This document shows, piece after piece, positions 21,995 through 32,285 of a DNA stretch of 64,000 nt (its first letter is position 1; each line of letters starts with the position of its first letter). The stretch is from Acarospora socialis (taxonomy: Eukaryota > Ascomycota > Lecanoromycetes > Acarosporales > Acarosporaceae). The notes under the pieces were generated by a model that was given only the letters and a program-made list of their open reading frames with translations, had not been told where the DNA came from and searched no databases. The DNA lies in NCBI GenBank assembly GCA_025617375.2, contig JAMYGW020000002.1, positions 868,001-932,000 of the forward strand, in the 5' to 3' direction. A program made the translations under genes and the position numbers.

Positions 21995-24842
21995 TCATCC
22001 GAAGTTCAAACCTCGACTAGGGTCCCATTGTCCACCCTTGACTTGCCCGTTTCTCGTATTAGAATTTCGTGATGTATTTGAGTTCCCGTTGGTCTGTGGT
22101 AGAGGCGCCCCAGCAAACTGGATCCCCATCTCCGGTTGCCAGATGCCGGCAGAGATGCCGGCAGATCCTGAACTCAAGGGTGGAGGGATAGCTGCCCTTT
22201 GAGGTGCAGGTGCCATTAACGGCTCGTCCGGAGGAGCTTTGGTCCTGTATGGTGTCCGTAATCCTTCCTGTAGCTTCTCTTGCTGTAAGGAATTCGCTTG
22301 AGAGAGGTTCAAGGAGGACATGGCATTGGTAAGATCGCTGTCAGTGAGTCAATCAATCATGCTGACATTTGGTCCTTGAATAGTATGTGCACTTACGATT
22401 CAAGCTGTCCAGCTTCCGTACGTCTTTGGTAGGCAAAGCTCCTGCAGTCGTCTCTGAACCTTGATACGATTTTGGCAAGATCGTTGTAAAACTTCCGCCC
22501 AATGTCCAGGTTGGACACAATCTCTTTGTACTTGTTATACGCATTTTCGAGCTTTTGGAGTGCCTGTTCCCGCTCATGCGTCGATGAGTCACCCCGCCGT
22601 GCATGGAGGAAATGTGCATTCGCCTCTTTCAGTCGCGACGCTATCTCCTCTTGCTCCTCCTGCTCCTCAACGATCATTGCTCGGTCGGCATCGTACCGCT
22701 CTAACCGATTCTCGAAAAGCTCCTCAAATTGAGCTGGCTCGATCTTTTGCATGGGATATTCTCGCTCGAGCCTCGCTGCCTCGGCCAAGATGCTTGGACC
22801 TGTATAGTATATCAGCCATCTCGAACATCGTCAACAATGATAGCTACTTACTGATGTCATCTAGTTTTGCCTTCTCTCGAAGGGCTTCGACCTTGCGCCT
22901 TCGCCTGTTTTCTAGACGGCTGACTTCGTTGAGACAAGCTCTGAGTCTCCCAGCTTCCTTTTCCATCCTTGGCGTTATTGTTGCTCTTCGGCTGCTCGGG
23001 ACGAAATCTTCAAGGTCTCTGTCTGAACCCGCAAGTATCCTCAGGATGGTTTCCCAGTCGTTGAGCTTGCGCTTGACCAGCTCGTCGCTACTGTTCGCAG
23101 ATTTGAGATATCCATCAATCTCGCCGACCTGTATATACAGTTTCACAGCTGCGTCTTGTGACGTTGGTCTGGTCCATCGATCGGTACCATACTTCGTCCG
23201 TGCACGTTCGTCCTCGGCGGCCTCGGCTTTGAGAAATTCGACGCCTTCGGTGTAGGTGGATCTATCGGTTTCTCTAAGCTTTGCTATGTCTTCCACAGAC
23301 CGATAAAGTCGCCTCAAGCCATCCTGTTGCCGTATTTCTTCCGCGTGCGAAACCAACGTTGGAGGGAAGCCTAGAGGCTTTTCGAGTGCTTGTAGTGAGC
23401 CTGGAAGATTCAATGATTGAAGGAGACTGACACGTCATCGTTAGCAAAAGAGCCAAGCGTTGGAGAAAGATGCACAACACTTACCCTCGCAACTTGTTTG
23501 TAAGACCTTCCAGTTCGTCAATGATCGTTGTGTTGACGAGTCTATCTCTTCGCTCGACGTATATACTGGCTGCAATATGTACCGCGTAGGGGACGAGTTT
23601 AGCGAATAGAGGCTGCCCAAAGACGCCATGCTCGCCAAGCATCGAGGTGGGATCCGAGACTTCCTTTGGAACCTTTGCTGCAGCCATGGGGGCCCGGTCA
23701 AGCGCCTTCAGCTCCGACTTTGGCGGAACAGGTATAAGATAGATCATATCGTTATCCTTTTCAGCTCTTTTCAAGTCCTCGGACACTCGATTCTTGAGGC
23801 CATTCAAGTCAGCCAATACCGCCTTGTTGACCCATCTTGCTTCTTTGAATGCTTCGTTAACACAGTTTAGACTGTCCCGTAGCCGTGCAACCTCCTCTCC
23901 GTATTTCCTTTTCTCCAAACAATCACAGGCGGCTCTGTACTGCGCCGCAGCCGCGAAGTGATGGTGCTTCGCGGTCATGTGATGGATCCACTCGGTGCTT
24001 ATAGCTTCCGACTTGATACCAAAATCCCCGGCTTGTGAGTAAAAATCCGACACCTTAGCTGCCAGCTTTGCTATGGAAGCGTCCTTCAGTCCATCCTTGA
24101 CTGCCTTTTGCCAGAAACATTCTTGGGCTTGCGCCAGAAGTAGATGCTCCAGACTTTCTAATGTCATGATATCCATGTCTTCTGGTGGGGTAGAGCGGAG
24201 GTCAGGTATTATGTGGTTCTTGAGGTAAGAGATGACGCCAGCCGATAGAGAAAAGTAATTGCAAGCCGTCTTTAGACCGTCGCTGGTGCTGCGGTTCGCC
24301 GCTATGGCAAGCTGAGAGTAGAGCGAGGCAAGGTTATAGAGAATGTTAGCTAGTTCGAAGCGTAGGTTGTTCTGTGATACTATCACTAGAGTCAGCTTTA
24401 AGTCTGCTGCAAGCCTGGAATCTTACGAACTTGGTGTCTGTGTGTTAAAGCCGAGCGCCGGATACCAACTGAAGTCCACCCCGATCTAGCCCGTTGAAGA
24501 ATATCCTATTAGCATTGTAATGTTCACTCCGATCTTAAGGTTCTCTCACATCGATCGGAAACTTTCCACCTATCCAAACCAGTTGTGCTGCGTACGCTGT
24601 GAGCTTCCTGATACCGCTGACATGTGGCTCTAGCGAGTTCACGGCATCCGCCCGTAGTATATCTATCCTCTCAAGGTCGTTATTGAACATATCCGGATGT
24701 TGGTCATATTTCGTAGATATATATTGTTTGATGGCCGCTGAAAGCGAAATCGAATGCGTCCGCCGGAACGGCAGCGACAGGATGTTCCTATAAGACCGTC
24801 AGCAACGATAAGATATGCGGGCTCTTATACTCACGCCGACAT
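21995..24842 (-). CDS. palA: pH-response regulator PalA/Rim20
   Basis: BRO1-domain scaffold that binds YPxL/I motifs of the PacC/Rim101 factor and ESCRT-III Snf7, promoting PacC processing at alkaline pH. Seven exons in reading order: 24835-24842, 24550-24787, 24431-24485, 23485-24379, 22852-23426, 22397-22799, 21995-22337; total 838 residues. The first exon is only 8 bases (Met-Ser and part of Ala). The BRO1 domain spans about residues 4-400, with ILSLPFRRTHSISL, AAIKQYISTKYDQHPDMF and NILYNLASLYSQLA as PalA signatures; AKLVPYAVHIAASIYVERRD follows. Residues ~400-740 form the coiled V-domain. The C-terminus is Pro/Asn/Gly-rich. Intron 3 (24380-24430) needs the unusual donor GTTCGT to keep frame, although a better-looking GTAAGA lies 4 bases on. 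Confidence 0.92.
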
Positions 24843-25025
24843 CTTTGAGGGTTAGAGGTGGGCTTTTGGTTGTTTACTTGCGGTGGAGTAGTGGGGTGGG
24901 GTGGGGTGAAGCGAAGCGAAGAGCTACAGTGCACGATTTGAAGCTCCCGTAAAGATTAGCGCCAATTCGAAATATCATTCCTCCTCTCCTGGAGTTTATG
25001 ATGCTCTGTACAACTAAGCTGAAAA

Positions 25026-26637
25026 CTAACGCTCGAGAGTAAGTGCTACAGTCTCGAAACCTAATTGGACCAATTCTTTGTCTATCTGTTTTGCCCACCG
25101 ATTTCCTTGAACCTTCATTTGTGACAACTGCTGCTGAGACTTCTGGAATATGACGCGCCCTCCAAGCTTCAAAAGCAGACCCTCATTCGAAAATGTAATG
25201 ACCGCACTTCCCGCTGACTCTTCAATTGCTTCAAAAACCTTCTTTGGTGTCCAGAATTTCAGCGCTGGCGTATCTGCAGACACATAGAGCCTGGCCCAGC
25301 CATTCTGGTGAACTTTCACATCATGACCGTTCCAATATTCTCTGTCCGTGAAGCCATAGCGTTCCGCATTCTTCCGGCGGTTGTCTGTACCTCGCTGAGC
25401 TATTCGCTCGGGTGTGTGAGAACTGGCGAAGATCTTGCTGTCGATCTTGTGGCGTAGCTTCTGAGCCAGAGATTCCTCTCTTGCCAGTATGGCAGCCGGG
25501 GTCTTCCTCTAAGTAGTGGTGTGCCCATGTCCAAAAGCCTAGCTCATACTCATGCTGTTCAAGTGGTCTTTGGAGCTCTTGCTCCCGTTTATGATAGTGA
25601 TGAAGCTCAGCAAGAGGAGCTGAACCTGGGACACCTCTACGATGTCCAGGCTGTCGCACAACAAAGGTCTTCTCATCATAGTCTCGTCCAACAAGCCACA
25701 GAAAGAAGTTGAGCGCTGCATCCAAGCGGACACACACCGGTGCGGCATATTTCGGTTGAAAGAAGCTTGCTGATGGGTGGTCAACATAGACTGTTATCCG
25801 CTTGAGACCATCAGGTCGATAATCGAGATCAAAAGTGATGTTTGTGCCCGGCTGAACAGCAACTGTAAGGCGTCGAGCACTGGGTTGAAGTGTCTTCTGG
25901 TACTGCTTCTTTGGACATGCACCGGCAACAATCAACAATGGAAGCGGCAAAAGCTCTAGAATTTCACCAGAGAACGTGTTGTGAAGATGCCGTTTTGCCA
26001 ATGCCCACTGTGTGGCTGGATGATTTGATCTTCGCCTGCGAGCAGAAGGCTCACCCCTCCAATGCCAGTCATAACCAAACATGAAGTCAGCACTCAACCC
26101 TTTCTTGGCCAGGATCTGAATGCTTCTGCTTTCCATGTCTCAGAACTCTCCAATATCTTCTACTTTTGACTGACAGTGCATGATAAGGCCAAGCTCCGCA
26201 TCCTTTGGCCCAGAAGGTCCTGTTAAAGTGTTTGGAGATTCCGCAGTTAACCCTTGTTCAGCTGTGTAGAATGCTTCTAATCACGCAGCCATCTGACACT
26301 GAATATAGTCTACATCATGTGTTGGTGGAGATTTTGTAAGGAACTGCAGCAATGTCTGAAATTCTGCTGTGCTTAAAGGTTTTCTTGGCGTGTTCTGCAA
26401 AAGAGTTGCCACATTTGGTCCTGAGAGGTCTACCACATCTGCAGTCTGCTGAGACTGTATTATACCTTGGGGTTTGTTCGCTGAAAAAGAACACTTCGTT
26501 GTTGTTCTCCAGCCACGATGTTGGTGGAGACTGTGGTAGCAATCTTGGGTTGTAAGTATTGGTAAATGCGCATCATGAACCCGAGACTTCACACTAGGTC
26601 TAACCAACGCCATCTTGCAATCAACATTATCAGTCAT
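25026..26637 (-). pseudogene. Broken, unrecognised long reading frame (about 537 codons)
   Basis: I do not recognise the family. One minus-strand frame runs from the ATG at 26637 to about 25510 and reads protein-like throughout, but is cut by two TGA codons; a frame change near 25505 then passes into the frame that ends at 25026. About three breaks in all. Both stops are TGA, which C-to-T change at CGA codons would give. Visible text includes FMFGYDWHWRGEPSARRRR, ITVYVDHPSASFFQPKYAAP and, near the end, YGFTDREYWNGHDVKVHQNG. No membrane segment, signal peptide or named motif seen. It sits between palA and the interrupted tRNA-Phe gene. It could be a dead single-copy host gene or a decayed repeat-family gene; no transposase or polymerase motif supports the latter. 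Confidence 0.6.
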
Positions 26638-26776
26638 AAGAAGGTGGTTGTGATGCGGCTTCTATCGGTAGGTCTCGTCTCAGGTGTTGTAGGGTGAAGT
26701 AAACATGTCAACGTCAAAACCCAAAAGCCATGGTGATTAACGTTAAGTATCTAAATTATGACATTGGCCTCCATTA

Positions 26777-26936
26777 GCGACTTTGGCTCAGTTGGTAAGA
26801 CAAAAACTACCTTTGATTATTAAAATTACGTTTGATTACAAATATTACGTTTGATTGTATCAACTTTCTGATTCATTACAGGGAGAGCGTTAGACTGAAG
26901 ATCTAAAGGTCACCCGTTCGATCCGGGTAAGTCGCA
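26777..26936 (+). tRNA. tRNA-Phe (GAA), interrupted in the D-loop
   Basis: Bases 26777-26794 plus 26882-26936 form a perfect 73-nucleotide tRNA-Phe. Acceptor arms GCGACTT and AAGTCGC pair fully, the D-stem is GCTC/GAGC, and the anticodon stem TTAGA/TCTAA holds loop CTGAAGA with anticodon GAA. The T-arm is ACCCG-TTCGATC-CGGGT and the discriminator is A. Between D-loop positions 18 and 19 lie 87 extra bases (26795-26881). Nuclear tRNA introns lie after position 37, so this is not one of them. The A box (TGGCTCAGTTGG, completed by the first inserted G) and the B-box core GTTCGATCC are intact, and TTTT at 26943-26946 could end Pol III transcription. Whether a mature tRNA is made cannot be told from sequence. 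Confidence 0.9.
26795..26881 (+). other. Intron-like insertion inside tRNA-Phe
   Basis: An 87-base AT-rich segment that starts GTAAGA and ends TTCATTACAG, with CTGAT about 13 bases before the end as a possible branch site. These are the marks of a spliceosomal intron. Removing it restores the tRNA exactly; because of flanking Gs the cut could also be one base to the right. Inside, a 19-base unit beginning TTTGATTA occurs about three times (from ~26812, ~26831 and ~26850). No terminal inverted repeats or target duplication longer than one G are visible. An introner-like element, or a small mobile insert, is possible. Confidence 0.75.
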
Positions 26937-27030
26937 TTTATCTTTTGATTTTCTTATATCCAAGTGGAGTGGAAGAAGTGTAGTAAAACTTTTGCCTACC
27001 CTTATACCATTGAAAGAATGTACATACCGT

Positions 27031-27296
27031 AGTATGGTATGGAGGTGTTTTTTAGTTTCCGGGTGCTTCATAACCGAGGACCATGGTGTTGACATTGTAA
27101 TAGATGTCCATTTGCATCACGAAGGTACCACATATAAAGGTAGTTCCAATCATTAAACATAGATTGTTTGGTAATCAGTTTAACTCTATACTGCACCTTT
27201 TTTCTGTCTGAGATTCTACTCCATTTCGGTGATGATATACCGTTGTGTGTGTCGGTTATAGACCGTCCGGAAACTAAAACCAGGTCCATACCTTAG
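27031..27296. mobile_element. Short terminal-inverted-repeat (MITE-like) element
   Basis: Imperfect inverted repeats of about 45-50 bases face each other at 27031-27078 and 27249-27296. The left arm reads GTATGGTATGGAGG then TTTTAGTTTCCGG and ATAACCGA; the right arm read in reverse gives AAGGTATGGACC, TTTTAGTTTCCGG and ATAACCGA. A TA dinucleotide stands on both outer edges, compatible with the target duplication of Tc1/mariner-type elements. The ~170-base core holds no ORF of note, so it would be non-autonomous. It lies about 95 bases downstream of the interrupted tRNA. DNA element identity is inferred from structure only. Confidence 0.5.
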
Positions 27297-27650
27297 TATT
27301 CTTTCGCATTTGTAGGCCAATGGCCCGGCCGAACTGGATCACCTAGGAGCCAAACAAAAGCAAATTTGGGTCAGAATTAGTTTTGTACGTGTGGGAAAAT
27401 GTCTCCCATCTGTAATATTAGTCCTCGATTCTCCATGTGGAGACGGGTCTCGATCCGGGGTTTATCCAGCGATAAACGTATAGAGACATCAGCTTGTGAC
27501 TTACCTATCGGAATCACTCAGGTAACCCTAGCTCCTTCTATACCGCCTTCATCACCCACAGGTCCATTTCGCCTTATTGTGTATTACCTCCTAGGCAGAG
27601 CGTCGCCAAGATCTCTCCCCAGACCACTCTCTACCGGTGCCACCAACAGC

Positions 27651-28837
27651 ATGAGTAAGGCGCTTCGATACGTCGACGTAGGTCAGGGGCCATCTCTCAC
27701 ACCCTCACCTTTGGACGACCATGACTTACACCACTTCAGGTCGGCATCAACCTTGGCGACCCCATCTTTCGCGGCATCTACCATGGCAAGAAAGCCCACG
27801 ATGACGATCTCGAAGACGTGTTACAACGGGCGGTCGATGTTAGGTGTAAAAAGTTGATGGTAACCGGTTCGGATCTGGAGGAATCGCGGAAGGCAGTGCA
27901 GCTGGCACGAGACCATCGTACGTAGGCCGCAAGTGCCATTGGACCTCTGGCAGCACAGGCGAAGCTGATAATCACCGACTTGCAGCTGGCCTCTGTTATG
28001 CTACTGTAGGCGTACATCCCTGTTCCGTGAACGCCTTCGAAGAGCATGCCGAAGGACCCTCCGGACTCCTACGTGAACTTGAGACCCTCGCCCTCGAAGC
28101 AAAACACGCCGGTCTTGCCGTTGCGTTTGGCGAGATTGGACTCGATTACGACAGGCTCTTCCACGCGTCGAGGGAGAAACAACTCAAGTACTTCGAAGCG
28201 CAGCTCGATCTTGCGGTGAAGATACAAATGCCCTTGTTCCTGCATTCGCGCGCAGCTAGCGAAGACTTCGAGAAGCTGTTAGGGCAGCGACTGCCGCACC
28301 TACCGAAGAAGGGGTTAGTGCATAGCTTCACGGGCACCGTGGAGGAGATGGATAGGCTGGTGGCTATGGGCTTGGATGTTGGGATTAATGGATGCAGTAT
28401 GAAGACGGAGGAGAATTTGGAGGTCGTAAGAGCAGTGCCGTTAGAAAGGTTACAGATCGAGACGGATGGACCTTGGGTATGCCCTCTCCACTTGAGGGTC
28501 GCCGGCTATGAGGCTAACCCAAGGTTCTGTGCCCTTGATAGTGTGAAATGCGTGCCTCCCATGCTTCAGCAAAATACAAGGAAGACGCAACGCCGCTACC
28601 TAAGTCCGTCAAGAAGGAGAAGTGGGAGAGGGGCTTGATGGTGAAAGGACGTAACGAACCTGCCACAATCCCACATGTCCCTCACGTAATTGCGAAGGTC
28701 AAAGGCCTGCCGCTCGAACAAGTTTGTGAAGCGTAAGTTTCCCCGTCAGATTCTTCCTCCACAAATCAAAGCTTAGCCATCTTAGGGCATGGAATAACTC
28801 CGTCAGGATGTTTGGGCTGGGCGAGCAGTCTCTCTAA
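27651..28837 (+). CDS. TatD-family metal-dependent DNase
   Basis: TatD-like 3'-5' exodeoxyribonuclease of the amidohydrolase fold, linked in yeast to apoptotic DNA degradation and repair. Exons 27651-27677, 27740-27917, 27986-28476, 28542-28732 and 28786-28837 give 312 residues. Signatures are present: VDVGINLGDPIFRG near the N-terminus, VGVHPCSV, AFGEIGLDYDR with the metal-binding glutamate, PLFLHSRAA with a ligand histidine, and GLVHSFTGT. The late aspartate block QIETDGPW ends exon 3. The terminal AAWNNSVRMFGL is the usual family end. The first exon codes for only nine residues. Confidence 0.92.
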
Positions 28838-28982
28838 ACACCAAGATCTACACCCCTAGACTAGACGGCTTTCTACATCTTGGTGGTTGGCGTCTGTAAT
28901 GATTTGCTTAGATCTGCTATAGATTCGCAGCCAATCTTTCTCTGAAGTATACGCACGCTCATATACATCTAGCTTGATCTGG

Positions 28983-30774
28983 CTATTCCGTGACCCTCCC
29001 GTTCCTACCGTCACCTTCAATCGAGGCGCGAGTCTCCCCTCCGGTACTACCCAATCTAGCCGAAACTCTCTCCGCTCTCCTCCTCGCATCAACCCAGATC
29101 ATAAACTCGCGATACTGTCGCGGCATCACCTTGATATCCTTATCCACCAAGAACGTATAATTGAACTGGCCCGTCGGTTTTGTCTCGCCATGCTCCACAT
29201 TCCTCACCCTTGAGTCGATACGTACCTGCACTTTAGTAGTCCTCGAAGTGGAGTCGTCAAGCTCGTTGTCCGTAGACACTGGCGGTGGATCCGTATAGGC
29301 AACCGTTGCGGTCAAGTACAGCACGCTTCCCACCGGCACCGGGTTCTCGAACGTGCTTGGGTCCAACGCTAAGAACGTGGGTCGAGTGTGAGAGAAAGAG
29401 GCGGCGCAGCAGAAGGCTAGTTCAAAGGTTTGCTTGAGGAGAAAGCCGCCGAAGATCATGAAGTTGTGCCGGTTGCGGTATTGTGGTTGCATGATTTGCG
29501 AGGAATACATTATGGTCTTGTCCATATATATGACGTTTTCTGGTTTGCTGATGCGCTGTTTTGGGTCTGTAAAGTCATGTTTAGGTTGTGATCGTTTTCA
29601 AGCTTGGCCGATGTGGCATTGAGATATTAGGGCTTTGTTACCATGATACGCTTCTTGCTTGAGCCACATTGCATGGATCAAGTTGCTCTCTTCATCGTTC
29701 GGGGTTTGCTTGAGAAGCGCCCGTTTCGCCATTGCTTTCTTGGCGTTAGAGTTCTTCTCTCCGAGTTCGAATAGCCGGCGTTCCTCGGGAGTCTCTACCT
29801 GGAGAGGATTGATAGCTACAGGCCTGATGGAGAATACATTAGTATACGTTCACCATATATTGCCGGCGGCTTATGGTGACCGAACTAACTTCTTCGTCGA
29901 GGGGTCTAATGAAACCATGGTAAACGCGCAGGTCAGGAGCACATCTTCCTTCTGAACGGCTTGGTTCTCTGCAGGCGCCTTCGCAACTTGCAGCGAGATC
30001 TCCATGCTACTTCTCCCGGTTGCATATGTGACCTGACCACTTAGTTCGAGGTCGCATATTTCTTCTAGGGGGTGATTGATGGTGATTCTGTCCACGGCAG
30101 CCGTTACGGTGGTCACCGACTCTCCTGTATGCTTGTAGGCGATGATGCCCGACAAGGCGTCAAGGTCCATGAAAAGCGTGCCCAGCCTATACGCATCAGA
30201 TTGGTACCCATAAGCAGGGCCCATAAAAGCCTACCTGATATGACCGGAGGCATTCAGATAACTGTCCAGCAGCCATGGATCCTGTGCCAAGGGGAGTACC
30301 TAGCGCTACATCAGTCAGTTGGCAATGATCTACTTGCTATAATTGCCTCAGACGTGCATTCCACTATGTGGAACAGCGCTGTAAGCAGCATGCTAGAGTA
30401 TTAGAGGCAGCAATAGAGATATATTCTCAATGAACGGCAGATTTGCGATATATGATAAGACTCCGCATCCTACGTACAATACGAGTGAAGCTATCTGACA
30501 TCTTTTTGGGCCTGAGATCCCGGTCCGGCAACGCAGCTGGAGTTTCTGAGATCCTTGAAGGGTCCTGTTCCTCTTCTAGTTTCCTCCTCAAAGCCTCAAT
30601 CCAAGGCGTTCTTATCCTCATCTCAGTGAGTTCTTTGTAGACTCCATCTGTAGCACGCTGCGGGCTTCTCCGAAGGCCGCGTACGAGCTGGTGTTGCTTG
30701 GGTATCTTCAGGCATGTTAGGCCGTAGCAAGCAGCAGAAACCCTTCCTATGAGCGGGCGGCTTGCTACAGACAT
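28983..30774 (-). CDS. Mitochondrial-type acyl-CoA thioesterase (ACOT9-like)
   Basis: Double hot-dog acyl-CoA thioesterase that hydrolyses acyl-CoA to free acid and CoA. Exons in reading order 30478-30774, 30235-30299, 29890-30186, 29642-29823 and 28983-29566 give 474 residues. The first ~40 residues are basic and hydroxylated with few acids, fitting a mitochondrial presequence. KKMSDSFTRIVLPLAQDPW leads to the first hot-dog domain (RLGTLFMDLDALSGIIAYKH). The second has RNRHNFMIFGGFLLKQTFEL and VGSVLYLTATVAYTD. KQTPNDEESNLIHAMW lies in the linker. Length fits the family of about 400-480 residues. The direction of transport and chain-length preference are not visible. Confidence 0.92.
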
Positions 30775-31553
30775 GACAAGAATTTATAGCAAGTGACTTT
30801 AAAGTAATTGATAGAGCATGGTAATGGTCGGAAGCAGGTCTGTTACCTTTCGATGTAAAGGTCGTAAGAGGGATTTGTGCAATAATTCAGGTAGGTATCG
30901 TATGAGTGACTTAACTTGCCTGTAGAGAAAGCGGCGGTACGGTACATCGCTTTCTAGAGGTCTTTTGGTCTAGCTGGTTCGCAACTACTCTTATCATCTG
31001 TCCACACAGTAATGTAGAAGGGCTAGTCTGGAAGACACAGATGCTCCGAATTTACTACATCACAAGTTCTGCAAAACGAAGAACTGTCCTTAGTGCTACA
31101 AGCCTAGATACACAAAAGCATGGTGCTGTGCAGCACAAGCATATGGCTACTGTGACCCAAGGGAACCCCAACGCTCAGATAGAACACATACACTAGGAAG
31201 ATGCCCAATGCAGCCTTGAAGCGCCGTATGTCCTCTAGGAAGGAAAAACACCATGTACGAACCTTGCAAAGTAGGACCGGCATCTTTTCCACCCAGGGAG
31301 GCCATCAGAATTCTGCTTACGGCACTATCGCCAACTAGATTTCATCAGACAAAGTCCCAGCACAGTCTTTATCCTCCTCGGCGAAGATGACCACCATTCA
31401 GCTGCAACATAGGGACCCAGGAGACCCCACACGGAACAGGTGGTGAGCCATCTTTCCAAGTGAAGTGGACGGCTTCGTTGGTTGAGAAGGAGCTGAGACA
31501 ACAAACCTCTCCGCTCCTTTTGTCCAGTACATTTTGAGAACGTCTGGTACTTT
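30775..31553. other. Intergenic, no gene recognised
   Basis: Upstream region of the thioesterase and downstream region of the RING-H2 gene. Minus-strand ORFs of 62-101 codons lack motifs and splice links. Confidence 0.45.
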
Positions 31554-32285
31554 TTATACAATCCCATCTGAACCCATCGACCCTCTGCAGGCTCTGTCGA
31601 AGTAACGGGCCTTACACAGCGGACAATCATATCGACGGAGCAAAAACCAGGACACTATGCAAGCGGCATGGAAGGTGTGGCCGCACACATGCAACGTGAG
31701 GATGTCTTCTTCCGCCTCGCATTCGGTGTCTCTGCCGAACCAGGGTATCGGCTTCTTTCTTTGCGGTTTGAGTTCGATGGTCTCTGATGTTGTCGTCGGC
31801 ATTGAAGGAGCGTTGGGTTCTGGTCGAGGTGGCAGAGGAGGGTCCGGTGGGATGAGAGCACAAAGACAGATAGGACACAGCGCTCCCAGCAGACTCTTGT
31901 CGTCGTCTCCTCTCTCGTCACCCCCACCCTCGCCCTCGGGACTGCGTACTCTTCTCCTTCGGACAACCGGGTCGAGGCTTTTATGCGCCTGGTATCGTTG
32001 CTTCGGTAGCGGATGGCTTGCGCATCCTCTCGAGCCCCGACGCCGCCATGGTGGACACCACGCTACTATTCTGATTTTGAAAGGTCAGCTGTTTGAGTCA
32101 ACACATCGCGAAGAGACCAAGTATGGAAACTAAATCTGGGATGGAGCGAGGGTGGAGGAGGACGGTGTTTACATTGGAACGACAGCGACAATCACAAACA
32201 CAACAACGATAGCGATAATGACCTCAACCTCAACAGGACTGTTGCGGTGGTGGTCGCGCTTTTGCTTGGGATATTGGAGAAGCAT
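31554..32285 (-). CDS. Single-pass membrane RING-H2 finger protein
   Basis: Probable membrane-bound E3 ubiquitin ligase. Exons 32173-32285 and 31554-32070 give 209 residues; the acceptor at AAAATCAG is chosen because it alone joins both parts in frame. Residues ~21-41 are a transmembrane helix (VIIAIVVVFVIVAVV). Then comes a basic region, QRYQAHKSLDPVVRRRR, and a C3H2C3 RING: CPIC, then VCGHTFHAAC and CPLC. The loop between the first cysteine pair and the third cysteine is 60 residues and Pro-rich, longer than the 9-39 usual for RING domains. The tail is short. Partner E2 and substrates are unknown. Confidence 0.82.

Noticed and set aside
26795-26881. Ordinary nuclear tRNA intron
   Set aside because: Such introns interrupt after position 37 in the anticodon loop; this insert lies between positions 18 and 19 of the D-loop, and the anticodon loop is uninterrupted.
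27399-27857. 152-codon plus-strand ORF over the TatD start
   Set aside because: It crosses exon 1, intron 1 and most of exon 2 of the TatD gene in another frame; the spliced TatD frame carries the family motifs.
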